Source: Arthrobacter sp. ERGS1:01 (lineage in GTDB: Bacteria; Actinomycetota; Actinomycetes; Actinomycetales; Micrococcaceae). Taken from it: a DNA stretch of 64,000 bases. The notes beneath the pieces were generated by a model. The model worked only from the letters and a program-made list of their open reading frames with translations, did not search any database and was not told the origin of the DNA. Within the stretch, counting starts at the first letter, position 1; each line of letters begins with the position of its first letter. The stretch is from positions 62,001 to 126,000 of the forward strand of contig NZ_CP012477.1 of NCBI RefSeq assembly GCF_001281315.1. The letters run 5' to 3'. The translations under genes and the position numbers were made by a program. Of the stretch, positions 16,232 to 25,287 are shown piece by piece.

Positions 16232-16540
16232 ATGAGTGTTTCGGGTATCGAGGGCGTACAGGCCACCGCGGCGACCGGTTACCTGCCAACGGAGGACGCC
16301 GGAACCGCCGGAAGCGGCGGGGAGGCGTTTGGCACCTCACTGACCGGCGCCCTGACGAACCTGCAGGCGCTGCAGTCGGAGTCCGGCGTGTTGAGCGTCA
16401 AGGCCGCCACGGGCAACCTTGACGACATCCACCAGGCAACCATTGCCGCCACGCGGGCCCAGGTCACCCTGGAACTGGTCTCCACGCTGCGCAGCAAGGG
16501 CGTTGACGCGTTCAATGAAATCATGAGGATGCAGGCCTGA
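16232..16540 (+). CDS. fliE: FliE, MS ring-rod junction protein
   Basis: Protein of 102 aa with the FliE C-terminal pattern (TGNLDDIHQATIAATRAQVTLELVSTLRSKGVDAFNEIMRMQ). FliE links the FliF ring to the rod. Its last base is shared with the fliF ATG. The first ~35 residues are less conserved and Gly/Thr-rich. Confidence 0.92.
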   Translation: MSVSGIEGVQATAATGYLPTEDAGTAGSGGEAFGTSLTGALTNLQALQSESGVLSVKAATGNLDDIHQATIAATRAQVTLELVSTLRSKGVDAFNEIMRMQA

Positions 16541-18135
16541 TGCCCCCGTTTCTTACCACCATGGCCGGCCGCATGTCCGGTGTGGCCAGGGGCTTTTCGA
16601 CGGCCCAGAAAACCCTTGTCGTCATTGGCCTTGCCGTGCTCGTTTTGGGTGGCGTGGCCTTGGTGAGCTGGCTGGGCAAACCCACCTATTCGCCGCTCTT
16701 TTCCGCGCTGGCCCCCGCCGACGCGAATGCGATCGTCACCCAGCTGAAGACGGACAACGTCCCGTACCAGCTGGCCAACGGCGGATCCACGATCATGGTG
16801 CCCGACGCCAACGTCTACGACGAACGGCTCAAGGCCGCCTCCGCCGGACTTCCCGCCGCCAAGACGGCCGGCTACTCGCTGCTGGACACCATGGGCGTCA
16901 CGTCCTCGGAGTTCCAGCAAAGCGTCACGTACAAGCGGGCCATGGAGGGCGAACTAGCCCAGACCATCATGGCCATGGACGGTGTCAGCACCGCCTCGGT
17001 CAAGCTGGCCGTGCCCGAAAAGACCGTCTTCACCTCCACCAAGGAGGACCCCACGGCCTCGGTGTTCGTGGAAACCACGCCCGGAACCACGCTGACGGAC
17101 GACCAAGTCAACGCAATTGTGCACCTGACCTCCTCCGCCGTGCCCGGCCTGAAACCGGCCAACGTATCCGTGGTGGACTCCGCCGGAGCCGTGCTCTCCA
17201 GCGCCGGCGCGGGTTCCGCGAGCGGCGACAAGGCGGCCCAGGCCTACGAACAACGCGTCAGCGCCAGCGTGCAGGCCATGCTCGACAAAGTGGTGGGCCC
17301 CGGCAATGCCACGGTTTCCCTGCAGGCCACCATGGACAACTCCACGACCGACAGGGTGAAGGAATCCTTTGCGTCGCCGTCGGGCGCCCCCGCGCTGAAT
17401 GAATCGACCTCGAGCGAAAAGTCCACGGGCGGCACGGGCAGCGGCACCGGCGTCCTCGGCCCGGACAACATTGCCGTGCCCACCGGCGCGGCCGGCGCGG
17501 GCAACTCCTCCGAGGCCACCAAAACCACCAAGAACAACGCCGTGGACAAGACCACCGAGAACACCGTGATCCCCGCCGGCACGGTGCAGCGCCAGTCGCT
17601 GTCGGTCGCTGTCGATACGGCCGCAGCCGCCAAGGTCGACGCCGCAACCCTGCGGGACATGGTCTCCACCGCCGCCGGCATCAACGCCCGGCGCGGGGAC
17701 ACCGTCAGCATGAAGGTGGTGCCGTTCTCCACAGCCCAGGCCGACGCCGCCAAGGCCGCCATCGACGCGGCCAAGGCCGAGGCGGGGGCCGCGGCTACAG
17801 CGAAGACGTGGCGCAACATCATGTTTGGCGCCCTGGCCCTGCTGGTCCTTCTGGTGGGCGTGGTGCTGTACGCCCGCAAGAACCGCCGCCAGGTGCGCGA
17901 GCTCGTGGACCTGGGCGAACAAAACCCGCCCATGGTCACCAGCAGTCCCCTGCCGGTGGCCCCTGCTCCGGAAACCACCGCACTGCCGGCCATCCCCGCC
18001 CCCGTGGCCCTGCCCATGGCCGAAACCAGCGATTCGGACACCAAGCGCGCCTCCCTGGAGGCGTTGGCCGGAGCCGATCCGGAAAAGACCGCCGGCTTGC
18101 TCCGCTCCCTCATGGATGATCGGGCCGGCGTCTAG
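16540..18135 (+). CDS. fliF: FliF, MS ring protein
   Basis: Membrane ring scaffold of 531 aa. A first transmembrane helix (LVVIGLAVLVLGGVALVSWL, residues ~27-46) is followed by the YscJ-type ring domain (PTYSPLFSALAPADANAIVTQLKTDNVPYQLANGGSTIMVP), a long Gly/Ser/Thr-rich middle, a second transmembrane helix (IMFGALALLVLLVGVVLYARK, near residue 430) and a cytoplasmic tail that should bind FliG. The final residues (LEALAGADPEKTAGLLRSLMDD) match the usual FliG-binding end. It overlaps fliE and fliG by one base each. Confidence 0.96.
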   Translation: MPPFLTTMAGRMSGVARGFSTAQKTLVVIGLAVLVLGGVALVSWLGKPTYSPLFSALAPADANAIVTQLKTDNVPYQLANGGSTIMVPDANVYDERLKAASAGLPAAKTAGYSLLDTMGVTSSEFQQSVTYKRAMEGELAQTIMAMDGVSTASVKLAVPEKTVFTSTKEDPTASVFVETTPGTTLTDDQVNAIVHLTSSAVPGLKPANVSVVDSAGAVLSSAGAGSASGDKAAQAYEQRVSASVQAMLDKVVGPGNATVSLQATMDNSTTDRVKESFASPSGAPALNESTSSEKSTGGTGSGTGVLGPDNIAVPTGAAGAGNSSEATKTTKNNAVDKTTENTVIPAGTVQRQSLSVAVDTAAAAKVDAATLRDMVSTAAGINARRGDTVSMKVVPFSTAQADAAKAAIDAAKAEAGAAATAKTWRNIMFGALALLVLLVGVVLYARKNRRQVRELVDLGEQNPPMVTSSPLPVAPAPETTALPAIPAPVALPMAETSDSDTKRASLEALAGADPEKTAGLLRSLMDDRAGV

Positions 18136-19148
18136 TGCCCGAGACAACCATGACGGGAACGCAAAAGGCCGCGGCCGTCCTCATGCAGTTCTCCCAAACC
18201 TCCGCGGCCGCCGTGATGTCGCACCTCAGCGATGCCGAGGCGGAGGCCATCGCCTCGGAAATCGTCAAGATGCGCCGCGTGCAGCCGGACGTTGCCGACG
18301 CCGTTATCGACGAATTCCACTCGATCGCCGTCAAGGGCCGGCACGGCGCCCAGGGCGGGCGGGACTTTGCCGCGGGCCTGTTGGAGGCCTCCTTCGGCAG
18401 TGCGCGGGCCGCCGGGGTCATGGACCGGCTGGCCTCCAGCATGGCCGGCAAGCCGTTTGAATTCCTCGATGAGGCGGAGGCCGGGCAACTGCTGTCCCTG
18501 CTGGAGGACGAGCTGCCCGCCACGATTGCCCTGGTGCTTGCCCACCTGCGCCCCGACCGGGCCTCCGCCGCCCTGGCCGGCCTGCCGGGGGAGCTGCGCA
18601 CCGACGTCGCCCAGGCCATCGCCACGATGGGTGCGGCCACACCGGAAGCCGTGGGCATTGTTGCCGCAACACTCAAGCAGCGGGCCCTAGCCGTGGTGGC
18701 CCCCCGCGAGCAGATGGCGGTCATCGGCGGCGTCCAGCCCCTCGTCGACATCATCAACCGCTCCGACGTGGCCACCGAGCGGGCCCTCCTTGAGGACCTG
18801 GAATTGCGGGACCCCGAACTGGCCGAGGAGGTCCGTTCCCGCATGCTCACGTTCGCGGACCTGGTCAAGCTGGACAACCAGGACGTCCAGCTGGTGCTGC
18901 GCGGCATCGACGCCGGCACCCTGGCGCTGGCCATGAAGGGCGCCCCCGCCAACGTACTCGAGGCAATCCGGACCAATATCTCCGAGCGCAACCGCGAACT
19001 GCTCGAATTCGAGCTCGAGGCGCTCGGCCCGGTCCGCGCCTCCGAGGTGGAACAGGCACGCGCGGACATTGTCCGGATCATTCGCGAACTTGAGGCGGGT
19101 GCGGAAATCACCGTCCGCCGCGGGGACGAGGACGACATTGTCTACTAG
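18135..19148 (+). CDS. fliG: FliG, motor switch protein
   Basis: Rotor protein of 337 aa. The N-terminal FliF-binding domain starts MTGTQKAAAVLMQFSQTSAAAVMSHLSDAEAEAIASEI. The C-terminal torque helix region (FADLVKLDNQDVQLVLRGIDAGTLALAMKGA) and the ending LGPVRASEVEQARADIVRIIRELEAGAEI match the family closely. It starts at GTG 18135, sharing a base with the fliF stop. FliG transmits torque from MotA to the rotor. Confidence 0.96.
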   Translation: MPETTMTGTQKAAAVLMQFSQTSAAAVMSHLSDAEAEAIASEIVKMRRVQPDVADAVIDEFHSIAVKGRHGAQGGRDFAAGLLEASFGSARAAGVMDRLASSMAGKPFEFLDEAEAGQLLSLLEDELPATIALVLAHLRPDRASAALAGLPGELRTDVAQAIATMGAATPEAVGIVAATLKQRALAVVAPREQMAVIGGVQPLVDIINRSDVATERALLEDLELRDPELAEEVRSRMLTFADLVKLDNQDVQLVLRGIDAGTLALAMKGAPANVLEAIRTNISERNRELLEFELEALGPVRASEVEQARADIVRIIRELEAGAEITVRRGDEDDIVY

Positions 19149-19806
19149 CAGTGCCGGCGCGCGCCCGGCGGTCTTCCCCGTGGTCGCCACCTCGGCGCAG
19201 TCCCGCGTGCACGCCGACGCCAAGGCCAGCGGCTACACCCAGGGCCACGCCGCCGGGTACGCGGCCGGCCTGCAGCTGGCGGCCCTGGACGCCGCAGACG
19301 AACGCGCCCGGACGGCTGCCGAGCACGCCCGGGTGCTCGCCGCGCTCAACGCCCGCACGAATGCCGAACTTGCCGCCCTGCGCACGGCCGGCCAGGCGCT
19401 TGGCCTGCGTACCGCGCCCGTCCTGGCGGACGCCGAACAAACCTTGTTCGCCTGCGCCCTTGAGCTGGCGCAGGCTCTGCTGGGCAGCGAACTGCGCGAC
19501 GGCGAGACCTCGGCCCGGGCGGCCCTGGCCCGCGCCCTTGACCACGACGGCGCCGACGTGCCGCTGCGGATCCGGATGAACCCCAGCGACATCGCCACGT
19601 TGACCGGGCTTGACGCCGGCACCGCCGCGGGCGTGGACCTGGCCCCGGACCCGGCCCTGAACCCCGGTGACGCCATCGCCGAGTTCCCGCATGGCTACCT
19701 GGATGCGACGATCGCCGCGGCCGTGGCCCGCGCCAGGACGGCGCTGTTGGGCGACGCCCTGCCCGGACACGCCCTGCCCGGCGCCATTCCGGCGGGCACG
19801 CCATGA
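19138..19806 (+). CDS. fliH: FliH-like export ATPase regulator
   Basis: About 223 aa. The glycine-repeat helix typical of FliH is seen near the N-terminus (ASGYTQGHAAGYAAGLQLAAL), then an Ala-rich helical region and a C-terminal globular domain (LNPGDAIAEFPHGYLDATIAAAVARAR). FliH holds the FliI ATPase and couples it to the export gate. The start is inferred as TTG 19138, overlapping the fliG end; an earlier GTG at 19069 would put 69 nt more inside fliG and adds a basic, non-family stretch. The stop overlaps fliI by 4 bp. Confidence 0.85.
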   Translation: MSTSSAGARPAVFPVVATSAQSRVHADAKASGYTQGHAAGYAAGLQLAALDAADERARTAAEHARVLAALNARTNAELAALRTAGQALGLRTAPVLADAEQTLFACALELAQALLGSELRDGETSARAALARALDHDGADVPLRIRMNPSDIATLTGLDAGTAAGVDLAPDPALNPGDAIAEFPHGYLDATIAAAVARARTALLGDALPGHALPGAIPAGTP

Positions 19807-21170
19807 CGGCCACCGCGACGGCCCGCCGCCTGTCCGGAGAACTGTCCGGCCGGCTTTCCGGACACGGAGCCGAACGCCTGGCCTCGGCCCTGCGCGCCGC
19901 GGCACCCGACCGGGTCGGCGTGGTGACCGGCGTCGTCGGCCTGGCCGTCCATGCCTCCGGCCTGCGCTGCGCCGTGGGCGACATGGTCACGATCGGCAGT
20001 GACGCACCCGTGGAGGCCGAGGTGGTGGCCGTCAGCGCTGGGGGCGTGAAGATCATGCCGTTGGGCCCCATGACGGGCCTGGGCGAAGGCGACCCGGTCC
20101 GGGCCATGCCCGGCCCCGCCCTGGTGCCCACCGGCGACGGCCTGCTGGGCCGCGTGATCGACGGAATGGGCCGGCCCATCGACGGGAAGGGGCCGCTGAC
20201 CGGGGTCACCGGCGTGCCGTTGGAAAACCGTGCCCCAAACTCCATGGAACGGGCCAGGATCGCCACCCCGCTGCAAACCGGCGTGCGCGTGCTGGACACG
20301 CTGACCACGGTTGGCCGCGGCCAACGCCTGGGCCTGTTTGCCGGTTCCGGCGTGGGCAAGTCCTCGCTGCTGTCCATGATTGCCCGCGGCACCGAGGCCG
20401 ACGTCTCCGTCATCGCCCTCGTGGGCGAACGGGGACGCGAGGTGCGCGAGTTCCTCGAGGACGACCTTGGCCCCGAGGGCCTGGCCCGCTCCATCGTGGT
20501 GGTTGCCACGAGCGACGAACCGGCACTGCTGCGCCTCCGGGCGGCCTTCACCGCCACCCGGATCGCCGAATCCTTCCGTGAGCGGGGCGTGGACGCCATG
20601 CTCATGATGGACTCGCTGACCCGCGTGGCCATGGCGCAGCGCGAAATCGGGCTCTCCGTGGGCGAGCCGCCCGCAACCCGTGGCTACCCGCCGTCGACCT
20701 TTTCCGTGCTGGCCCGGCTGCTGGAACGTGCCGGGACGGACAAGATCGGCTCCGTCACGGGGCTCTACACCGTGCTGGTGGACGGCGACGACCACAACGA
20801 GCCCATCGCTGACGCAGTGCGATCTATCCTCGACGGCCACGTGGTGCTGGAGCGGAAACTTGCCGTGGCAGGGCACTTTCCCGCGATCGACGTGCTCGGC
20901 TCCATCTCCCGGGTGGCCTCCAAGGTCTGCAGCCGGGCGCAAAAGGCCGACGCCGCAACCCTGCGCAAGGTGTTGGCGGCCCGGGCCGCGGCCCAGGACC
21001 TGGTCGACGTCGGCGCCTACCACCCGGGCAGCAACCCCCTCGTGGATGCCGCCCTGGCCCATGCCGGGGACATCACCAACTTTCTTCACCAAAGCATGGA
21101 CGAGCAAATTCCCGCACCACGGTCGTGGCAGGAACTCAACACCCTGGCCGCATTGATTTCAGGAGCATAG
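19803..21170 (+). CDS. fliI: FliI, flagellum-specific export ATPase
   Basis: F1-beta-like ATPase of 455 aa. Walker A is FAGSGVGKSS at about residues 179-188, Walker B is VDAMLMMDSLTRVA, and the EIGLSVGEPPATRGYPPSTFSVLARLLERAG stretch is the type III ATPase signature. It energises unfolding and delivery of export substrates. It sits between fliH and fliJ, its two partners, with overlapping or abutting ends. Confidence 0.97.
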   Translation: MTATATARRLSGELSGRLSGHGAERLASALRAAAPDRVGVVTGVVGLAVHASGLRCAVGDMVTIGSDAPVEAEVVAVSAGGVKIMPLGPMTGLGEGDPVRAMPGPALVPTGDGLLGRVIDGMGRPIDGKGPLTGVTGVPLENRAPNSMERARIATPLQTGVRVLDTLTTVGRGQRLGLFAGSGVGKSSLLSMIARGTEADVSVIALVGERGREVREFLEDDLGPEGLARSIVVVATSDEPALLRLRAAFTATRIAESFRERGVDAMLMMDSLTRVAMAQREIGLSVGEPPATRGYPPSTFSVLARLLERAGTDKIGSVTGLYTVLVDGDDHNEPIADAVRSILDGHVVLERKLAVAGHFPAIDVLGSISRVASKVCSRAQKADAATLRKVLAARAAAQDLVDVGAYHPGSNPLVDAALAHAGDITNFLHQSMDEQIPAPRSWQELNTLAALISGA

Positions 21171-21653
21171 ATGGGGCGTTCATTTCGACTGGCCGGGCTG
21201 TTGCGGTTCCGCCAGGCACAGGAAGAGCAGGCTGCCGCGGCCCTGGCCCGCGCCAATGCCCGGCGCCGGGACCAGGCAGCACGGGTCAGTAACGTCCGGG
21301 CCGCCCTGGACGGTGCCGCGGTCGACGCCGGTTCCTCCACCGCCCTGCGCGCCAGTGCGGCGGCCCGCGCCTCCTCCCGCAGCATGCTCGTTGAGCTGAC
21401 AGCGCTGAGCGCCACAGCCGACGACGCCGCACAAGCCGCCGCGCAGGAGCTGGTGGCCGCCAAGAAGAAGGCTGTGTCCCTGGAAAAACTCGCCGAGCGG
21501 CACCGCCACGAACACCAGGGCGAGCTGCTCCGTGAGGACCAGCTGTTCCTTGACGAACTGGCCACCACCAGGGCTGGCACGGCCGTGACCGGAGAGCACT
21601 CGCGCGCAGCTTTTGTGGCCGGAAACGCCACCAAGGACCGGGGGCTCGGATGA
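21171..21653 (+). CDS. fliJ: FliJ-like export stalk protein
   Basis: Protein of 160 aa, almost entirely helical and Ala/Arg-rich (FRLAGLLRFRQAQEEQAAAALARANARRRDQAARV at the start; KKKAVSLEKLAERHRHEHQGELLREDQLFLDELATTR later). Size, coiled-coil character and place right after fliI fit FliJ, which inserts into the FliI ring and contacts FlhA. It abuts fliI and overlaps fliK by 4 bp. Confidence 0.85.
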   Translation: MGRSFRLAGLLRFRQAQEEQAAAALARANARRRDQAARVSNVRAALDGAAVDAGSSTALRASAAARASSRSMLVELTALSATADDAAQAAAQELVAAKKKAVSLEKLAERHRHEHQGELLREDQLFLDELATTRAGTAVTGEHSRAAFVAGNATKDRGLG

Positions 21654-23170
21654 AATTTCCCAGCATGCCCTCGACGCCCGCTGCCCAGAAGCCCGCCTCG
21701 CGTCCAGCCACGGCCCAGGGGACAGGCGCCGCGACCTCCGGCGCGCCGTTTGACGCCCCCGCCACCGGCGCCGCGGCAACGACCTTTGGCGCCCAGCTGC
21801 GCGACGCACTGAACCGCCGCCCGGACGGCCACGGAACTGAAACGCGCACCGGAACCGCCACTCCCGGACGCCCCACGGCGCCCGCCTCGCCGCGACCCTT
21901 GGGCGGGCCCGACGCCGGCTCAGCCACGGACTCCGCTACCGATTCCGCGGTGAACCCCGCGACGGACGGCGCCGCCGGCCTCGCCGTGGCACAGCCGAAC
22001 CCGGCGGGGATCGTTGCCGATCCGGCGACGCTGCAATTTTGGGCCGCAACCGGCCAGACGGCCGGGCAACGACAGGACGGCACGGTCGCCGCCGGGACCG
22101 AAGCACCCGAGCCGGCGCCCCAGCGGGCCGTGCTGGATTCAGTGCAGTCGGCGACGTCCGTTGTTCCGGCCCCGGCGGTTGCCGCCGGCGTTGCCGAGCC
22201 GGCCGCCTTGGGCGTGGCCGCACAAGATTCCGCGGCGCCCGGCGCGCCCGACGCCGGGCAGCACACACCGAAGGCAGCGGGGCATCCGCACCCGGCCGCT
22301 GCCGATCCCGCAGAGGCAATGCCAGCGGCTCCGGCGCCGGGCATTGTGCAAAGTTTGACCACTTCGGACGCTTCCCAGCCACCGGCCTTGACCGGTGGCA
22401 TGCCCCGAGTCACGGCGGATGACACGGCCGCGGCTGGCGTCGTCGTTTCGGAGGCCGCCGGCACCACGGCTCCGGCAGCAGCCGTCGCACCCGCGATTCC
22501 CGCAGCGGCCCGGGAATCCGGGGCATTGGCCCCGCCGGTCACGGGTGTCGAGGGCGCGACCCGGGCATCGGAGCAGCCTGCCCGGGGCGCCGGGGGAGGG
22601 CCCGGGGAAGCCGCCGCCGGCAAGCCAACTCCGGTGGACCCCGCGATTACAGCCACCCCGGCAACGCCGCCCGCTGCGGCTCCCGCCGTACAGCCGGCAC
22701 CGGCGCCGCTTGCGGCAGGACCCGTCACGGCCGCGGCTCCGGTACCGGCACCGCCATTGGCAGAGCAACTGGCCCGGCCCCTGTTTTCGCTGGCCGGCGC
22801 CCCGCTGGGTGAACATGTCATGACCGTCAATGTGGTGCCCGAGGGCCTGGGACCGGTCACGGTGCGCGCCCATCTGGCAGCCGACGGCATCCGGATTGAG
22901 CTCCTCTCCGCCACCGACGCCGGGCGGGACAGCCTGCGCACCCTGCTGCCGGACCTCAAACGGGACCTTGCCGCCGGCGGGCTGGCGACTTCCCTGAGCC
23001 TTGGCGCCGGCAGCGGCGGGCAGGACCACGGGCCCGGTCAGCAGCGAAGCCCCGCAGGACAGGCCTTCCCCTGGGCGGCCGCCACGGGAAGCGAGGCAGT
23101 CCCCGCAGCGGAGCAGCGCAGGGCTCCGGCACCCGTCGGCGCCAACAGTTCACTGGACATCACGGTATAG
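21650..23170 (+). CDS. fliK: FliK, hook-length control protein
   Basis: Protein of 506 aa. Residues ~1-360 are very rich in Ala, Pro, Gly and Thr with no recognisable fold, as in the ruler part of FliK. The C-terminal domain (LAEQLARPLFSLAGAPLGEHVMTVNVVPEGLGPVTVRAHLAADGIRIELLSATDAGRDSLRTLLPDLKRDL) is the Flg_hook substrate-switch domain. FliK is secreted, measures hook length and switches FlhB from hook to filament export. The long low-complexity part probably varies fast between strains. Confidence 0.88.
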   Translation: MKFPSMPSTPAAQKPASRPATAQGTGAATSGAPFDAPATGAAATTFGAQLRDALNRRPDGHGTETRTGTATPGRPTAPASPRPLGGPDAGSATDSATDSAVNPATDGAAGLAVAQPNPAGIVADPATLQFWAATGQTAGQRQDGTVAAGTEAPEPAPQRAVLDSVQSATSVVPAPAVAAGVAEPAALGVAAQDSAAPGAPDAGQHTPKAAGHPHPAAADPAEAMPAAPAPGIVQSLTTSDASQPPALTGGMPRVTADDTAAAGVVVSEAAGTTAPAAAVAPAIPAAARESGALAPPVTGVEGATRASEQPARGAGGGPGEAAAGKPTPVDPAITATPATPPAAAPAVQPAPAPLAAGPVTAAAPVPAPPLAEQLARPLFSLAGAPLGEHVMTVNVVPEGLGPVTVRAHLAADGIRIELLSATDAGRDSLRTLLPDLKRDLAAGGLATSLSLGAGSGGQDHGPGQQRSPAGQAFPWAAATGSEAVPAAEQRRAPAPVGANSSLDITV

Positions 23171-23184
23171 AAAGGCACGCGAGA

Positions 23185-23682
23185 ATGAGCAACGATTCAA
23201 TCCCCCCGCTGACCGCGGGCAGCAACACCCTGGCACCGCCCACGGCGGTCACGGGGCTCAGTACCGTTCCCGGCGCGCGCAAGCCCAAGCAGGAGATGGA
23301 CTCCGAGGTGTTCATGTCGCTCCTGGTGGCCCAGCTGCGCCACCAGGACCCGTCCTCACCCATGGACACCAACCAGATGATCAGCCAGACCACGCAGCTG
23401 GCCACCATGGAAAAGCTGACCAACATGGACGCCACATCCACCGAGAACTTCTCCCTGCAAATGCGCACCTCGGCCGCAGCGCTGATCGGCCAGCAGGTGT
23501 CCTGGCAGGACCCGGACGGCACCAAGCACAGCGGCACGGCAACCTCGGTGTCCTTCGCAGGATCGGTCCCGCAGGTCGCCGTCGGCGAGAAGCACATTGC
23601 CCTTGACTCCATCTCCGGCGTCACCGCCGCCATCCCCGACGCCGGGAAACCCGACGCGCAAGCCGCAACCTCCCAGAACTAG
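23185..23682 (+). CDS. flgD: FlgD, hook scaffold protein
   Basis: Hook cap of 165 aa, short like Gram-positive FlgD proteins. The signature EMDSEVFMSLLVAQLRHQDPSSPMDTNQMISQTTQLATMEKLTNM is unmistakable. A C-terminal core (LIGQQVSWQDPDGTKHSGTATSVSFAGSVPQVAVGEKHIALDSISGV) is present, but the FN3-like extension of enterobacterial FlgD is missing. Located between fliK and flgE as usual. Confidence 0.93.
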   Translation: MSNDSIPPLTAGSNTLAPPTAVTGLSTVPGARKPKQEMDSEVFMSLLVAQLRHQDPSSPMDTNQMISQTTQLATMEKLTNMDATSTENFSLQMRTSAAALIGQQVSWQDPDGTKHSGTATSVSFAGSVPQVAVGEKHIALDSISGVTAAIPDAGKPDAQAATSQN

Positions 23683-23716
23683 TCACCACCCAACAGGCAC
23701 AGAAAGGCTTCACACC

Positions 23717-24889
23717 ATGCTTCGTTCCCTGTACTCCGGGATTTCCGGGCTTCGATCCCACCAGACCATGCTTGACGTCACGGGCAACAACATTGCCAAC
23801 GTCAACACGGCGGGGTTCAAGTCCTCCACCGTCCAATTCCAGGACACGCTCTCCCAGGTGACTCGTTCCGGCTCGGCAGCCCAGGCGGGCGCCGGCGGAA
23901 CCAACCCGGCCCAGGTCGGCCTGGGTGTCCAGGTGGCGGGCATTTCGACGAACTTCGCCCAAGGTTCCGCCCAGGCCACGGGCCGGTCCTCGGACATGAT
24001 GATTTCCGGCGACGGCTTCTTCGTCACCTCCAAGGGCGGCCAGCAGCTGTATGCCCGCGCCGGCTCCTTCGACTTCGACTCCGCCGGCCGGCTCGTCTCG
24101 CCCGACGGCGCCCTGCTGCAGGGCTGGAGCGCCGTCAACGGCCAGGTCAACGCCGGGGCCGGGCTGGGCAACATCGCCATCTCCAAGCAGATGGTCGCCC
24201 CGGCCGCCGCGACAACCACCACAACCCTGGGCGGAAACCTGCCCGACGACGCCGCCGTCGGCACCGCGCTGACCCGCGACGTGAAGGTCTTCGACGCAAG
24301 CGGCAAGGAAAGCAACATGTCCCTGACCTTCACCCGTACGGGCGCCGGCTGGGATGTGGCCGGTGCCGACGGCAAGGGCGGGGTCGGCGCCGGTGCGCTG
24401 ACGTTCACCAACGGGGCCCTGGCCACCGGCGGTGCCATGACTGTGGGCGGCATCGCCGTTGACCTGACGGCCGTCACCGGTTACGCCGCACTGTCCACCG
24501 TGTCCGTGACGGGCAAGAACGGCAACGCGGCCGGCACCCTGGAATCCTTCAGCATGGGCGCCGACGGCACCCTGACCGGCACGTTCAGCAACGGCGAAAA
24601 CGCCGTGATCGGCCGCGTGGCACTGGCCAACTTCACGAACTCCGGCGGCCTCGAAAAAGCCGGCTCCTCCAGCTACCGCGCCACGGCATCCTCGGGCGCG
24701 GCGACCATCGGCACGGCCGGCGAGAACGGCCTGGGATCCCTGGTGGGCGGCTATGTGGAAATGTCCAACGTCGACCTGTCCCAGGAGTTCACCAACCTGA
24801 TTGTGGCCCAGCGCGGCTTCCAGTCGAACGCCCGCATCATCACCACCTCCGACGAGGTGCTGCAGGAACTGACGCAGCTCAAGCGCTAA
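23717..24889 (+). CDS. flgE: FlgE, flagellar hook protein
   Basis: Hook subunit of 390 aa. It begins LRSLYSGISGLRSHQTMLDVTGNNIANVNTAGFKSS and ends VEMSNVDLSQEFTNLIVAQRGFQSNARIITTSDEVLQELTQLKR, both canonical. The middle has the FlgE D2-type domain and a SGDGFFVTSKGGQQLYARAGSFDFDSAGRLVSPDG segment shared with FlgF/FlgG. The start ATG 23717 follows AGAAAGG; the open frame upstream is not FlgE-like. It is the only hook/distal-rod-type protein here. Confidence 0.95.
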   Translation: MLRSLYSGISGLRSHQTMLDVTGNNIANVNTAGFKSSTVQFQDTLSQVTRSGSAAQAGAGGTNPAQVGLGVQVAGISTNFAQGSAQATGRSSDMMISGDGFFVTSKGGQQLYARAGSFDFDSAGRLVSPDGALLQGWSAVNGQVNAGAGLGNIAISKQMVAPAAATTTTTLGGNLPDDAAVGTALTRDVKVFDASGKESNMSLTFTRTGAGWDVAGADGKGGVGAGALTFTNGALATGGAMTVGGIAVDLTAVTGYAALSTVSVTGKNGNAAGTLESFSMGADGTLTGTFSNGENAVIGRVALANFTNSGGLEKAGSSSYRATASSGAATIGTAGENGLGSLVGGYVEMSNVDLSQEFTNLIVAQRGFQSNARIITTSDEVLQELTQLKR

Positions 24890-24913
24890 TAGCGATCGGA
24901 TCCTTCACGCAAC

Positions 24914-24949
24914 GGCTGCCCCGCACCTAACGAACCGGGCGGGGCAGCC
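24914..24949 (+). terminator. Hairpin after flgE that overlaps the flbD promoter
   Basis: Perfect 11-bp stem GGCTGCCCCGC / GCGGGGCAGCC with a 14-nt loop. The loop contains the -35 box of the flbD promoter and the right arm contains the first three bases of its -10 box. Termination of the flgB-flgE transcript and initiation at flbD thus share the same DNA. Confidence 0.7.
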
Positions 24950-24954
24950 GACAG
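24928..24954 (+). promoter_or_regulatory. Sigma-28-type promoter of flbD-motA-motB
   Basis: TAAC at 24928-24931, 15 bp, GCCGACAG at 24947-24954; start of transcription expected near 24961 and a leader of about 39 nt before flbD. Confidence 0.85.
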
Positions 24955-24999
24955 TGACTGGTGTGGGCGGTGACGTCCCAGCGACCGAAGGATGATCCA

Positions 25000-25284
25000 A
25001 TGATCGTTGTCACCCGCCTGGACGGCCGGAGATTTGCGTTAAACCCGGACCTGATTGAACGGATCTTTGAATCCCCCGACACAACCCTTGTCATGGCCGA
25101 CGGGGCAAAGTACATCGTCACCGAGTCGATGGCTGCCATCATTGAAAAGATCGCGCGCTTCCGCGCCCACATCATCTCCCTGGCCCGGGACTACTCCGGG
25201 TACGAGGACGACGACGATGTGCCGCAGCGTCCGAAACTGAGCCTCATCGACGCCCCGGACCGTTCCCCCAAGGCAGGTAAGTAA
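25000..25284 (+). CDS. flbD: FlbD-family flagellar protein
   Basis: Small protein of 94 aa. The N-terminal 60 residues (MIVVTRLDGRRFALNPDLIERIFESPDTTLVMADGAKYIVTESMAAIIEKI) are the FlbD/SwrD domain found between flgE and motA in many Gram-positives; in Bacillus, SwrD raises motor torque. The C-terminal tail is acidic, then basic. The start is ATG 25000 with GAAGGAT upstream; an earlier in-frame GTG is rejected because it adds non-family residues. Role in motor power is inferred by homology. Confidence 0.85.
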   Translation: MIVVTRLDGRRFALNPDLIERIFESPDTTLVMADGAKYIVTESMAAIIEKIARFRAHIISLARDYSGYEDDDDVPQRPKLSLIDAPDRSPKAGK

Positions 25285-25287
25285 CCC

